The translations under genes and the position numbers were made by a program. This document shows, in pieces, positions 63,163-64,000 of a DNA stretch of 64,000 bases. Under the pieces are notes generated by a model. That model saw only the letters and a program-made list of their open reading frames with translations. It had not been told where the DNA came from and searched no databases. The DNA comes from Clostridiaceae bacterium (GTDB taxonomy: Bacteria; Bacillota; Clostridia; Lachnospirales; Lachnospiraceae). Position 1 is the first letter of the stretch; every line of letters begins with the position of its first letter. Location of the stretch: positions 1-64,000 of the forward strand of contig QXWR01000011.1 in NCBI GenBank assembly GCA_009911065.1, in the 5' to 3' direction.

Positions 63163-64000
63163 ATGCCAAAGATAAGGCGTCTGCTTTGCTGTATTCTCAT
63201 TATCAGCCAGCTGTTCGCCATAACCACTTTCGCCGAGCCGCCGGCGTGGCCCTCCGATACTGGGATTATGGCCGAATCCGGTGCCGTCATCGATGTAGAT
63301 TCCGGTACACTGATTTATGGCCAAAACTGCATCAACAACGCATATCCCCCAGCCAGTATTACAAAATTACTGACTGCTCTTATTGTATTGGAAAACTGTA
63401 AACTAGATGAAGTGGTCACATTTTCGGACACTGCCATGTTAAGCGTTGAAGCAGACAGCGGCAACAAATTAAGCCTTGTCGCCGGAGATCAGCTTTCTGT
63501 GGAAGACTGTCTCTATGCCCTGCTTCTCTTTTCCGTCAATCAGTCCGCCAACGCTCTGGCCGAACATACTGCAGGCAGCATACCTGCATTCGTTGATATG
63601 ATGAATGCAAAAGCTGCCCAATTAGGGTGCTCAGAAAAGACTCACTTTGATAACCCGTCAGGTCTCAATGGAGACACACAAAAAGTAACCGCTTATGATA
63701 TGGCTCTCATTGCCAAGGCGGCTTTTAACAATGAAGAACTGCTGAAAATCAGCTCTTCCCTCAACCACAAAATCGCTCCCACTATCAATAACCCCAATGG
63801 TGTCTCTTTTCGTCACGAGCATCGTCTGATCTATACTACAGATCCTTCCAGTGAGTATTACTACCCGCCTGCTGTTGCCGGTAAAACCGGATATCTCCGT
63901 CTGGCTGGCAACACTCTGGTTACTTATGCGGAAAAAGACGGACGACGCTTAATTTCCATTATCTTAAAAGGTTCTTATGGCCAATATTTCGTAGACGGAA
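63163..64000 (+). CDS. D-alanyl-D-alanine carboxypeptidase (S11, PBP5-like), partial
   Basis: Runs off the right edge; 279 residues are visible. It begins MPKIRRLLCCILIISQLFA, a signal peptide. The three active-site motifs of serine peptidase family S11 follow: SITK in PPASITKLL, SVN in LFSVNQSAN, and KTG in VAGKTGYLR. It trims the terminal D-alanine from peptidoglycan pentapeptides at the outer membrane face. ATG 63163 follows AAGGAGG by 12 bases; a TTG at 63160 is nearer the optimal spacing and could be used. The C-terminal domain is not in view. Confidence 0.92.
   Translation, partial: MPKIRRLLCCILIISQLFAITTFAEPPAWPSDTGIMAESGAVIDVDSGTLIYGQNCINNAYPPASITKLLTALIVLENCKLDEVVTFSDTAMLSVEADSGNKLSLVAGDQLSVEDCLYALLLFSVNQSANALAEHTAGSIPAFVDMMNAKAAQLGCSEKTHFDNPSGLNGDTQKVTAYDMALIAKAAFNNEELLKISSSLNHKIAPTINNPNGVSFRHEHRLIYTTDPSSEYYYPPAVAGKTGYLRLAGNTLVTYAEKDGRRLISIILKGSYGQYFVDG

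Overview
The window looks like a chromosomal stretch of a strictly anaerobic, spore-forming gut-type Firmicute, most likely Lachnospiraceae (Clostridium cluster XIVa). Grounds: strong AGGAGG ribosome sites, several TTG/GTG starts, [FeFe]-hydrogenases, SpoIIE- and YtvI-like proteins, a Tn1549-type conjugative element and moderate GC outside that element. No rRNA, tRNA or CRISPR array was seen. The species cannot be named from the sequence alone.

Layout. (1) 1 to about 7.2 kb is the GC-rich end of an integrative conjugative element (Maff2-like protein, VirD4/TraG, PcfB, RepA-like initiator with an internal 15-bp repeat array, ParB, ParA). It abuts the rpsI terminator. (2) 7.2-8.4 kb is rplM-rpsI, with a consensus promoter and a long leader. 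(3) 8.5-15.8 kb is a redox-signalling block: a DUF134/NifX-like fusion, rpoN, then an operon of thioredoxin-like ferredoxin, group C sensory [FeFe]-hydrogenase with PAS, SpoIIE-type phosphatase and group B [FeFe]-hydrogenase. Its leader carries very large hairpins. (4) 16-38 kb is an aldarate (glucarate/galactarate) catabolic island: two glucarate dehydratases, a galactarate dehydratase, a TctABC transporter, tartronate semialdehyde reductase, glycerate kinase, a DapA-family lyase in place of the usual GarL aldolase, three LysR regulators and a PrpR-like regulator with a degenerate AAA+ domain. A HicAB toxin-antitoxin pair sits inside it. (5) 38-48 kb holds housekeeping and envelope genes: YgjP-type protease, a RelA/SpoT synthetase with a C-terminal HEPN-like motif, acyltransferase, NlpC/P60 hydrolase, TrxB, YtvI-like permease, an amylosucrase-like enzyme with a 120-residue charged tail, and an RluA-type pseudouridine synthase. 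(6) 48-54 kb is a YtfQRT/YjfF-like sugar ABC importer with a divergent ArsR-type regulator. (7) 54-59.5 kb is a looser accessory region: 30-bp tandem repeats, hemolysin III, a minimal tyrosine recombinase, a RhuM-family gene, an unknown gene and an HD hydrolase. (8) 59.7-63 kb is a copper-resistance operon: csoR, then copA fused to a CopZ-like domain. Two CsoR-box-like dyads lie at its promoter and an octanucleotide microsatellite in its leader. (9) The window ends inside a D-Ala-D-Ala carboxypeptidase gene.

The aldarate genes form a route from glucarate/galactarate via 5-keto-4-deoxyglucarate to pyruvate plus tartronate semialdehyde, then glycerate and 2-phosphoglycerate. The hydrogenase block is best read as an H2/redox-sensing circuit whose output is a protein phosphatase. 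Most worth a second look: the sensory hydrogenase operon and its leader, the RelA-HEPN-like fusion, the copper promoter with its repeat, the two gene fusions with embedded ribosome sites, the RepA repeat array and the non-canonical aldolase step.
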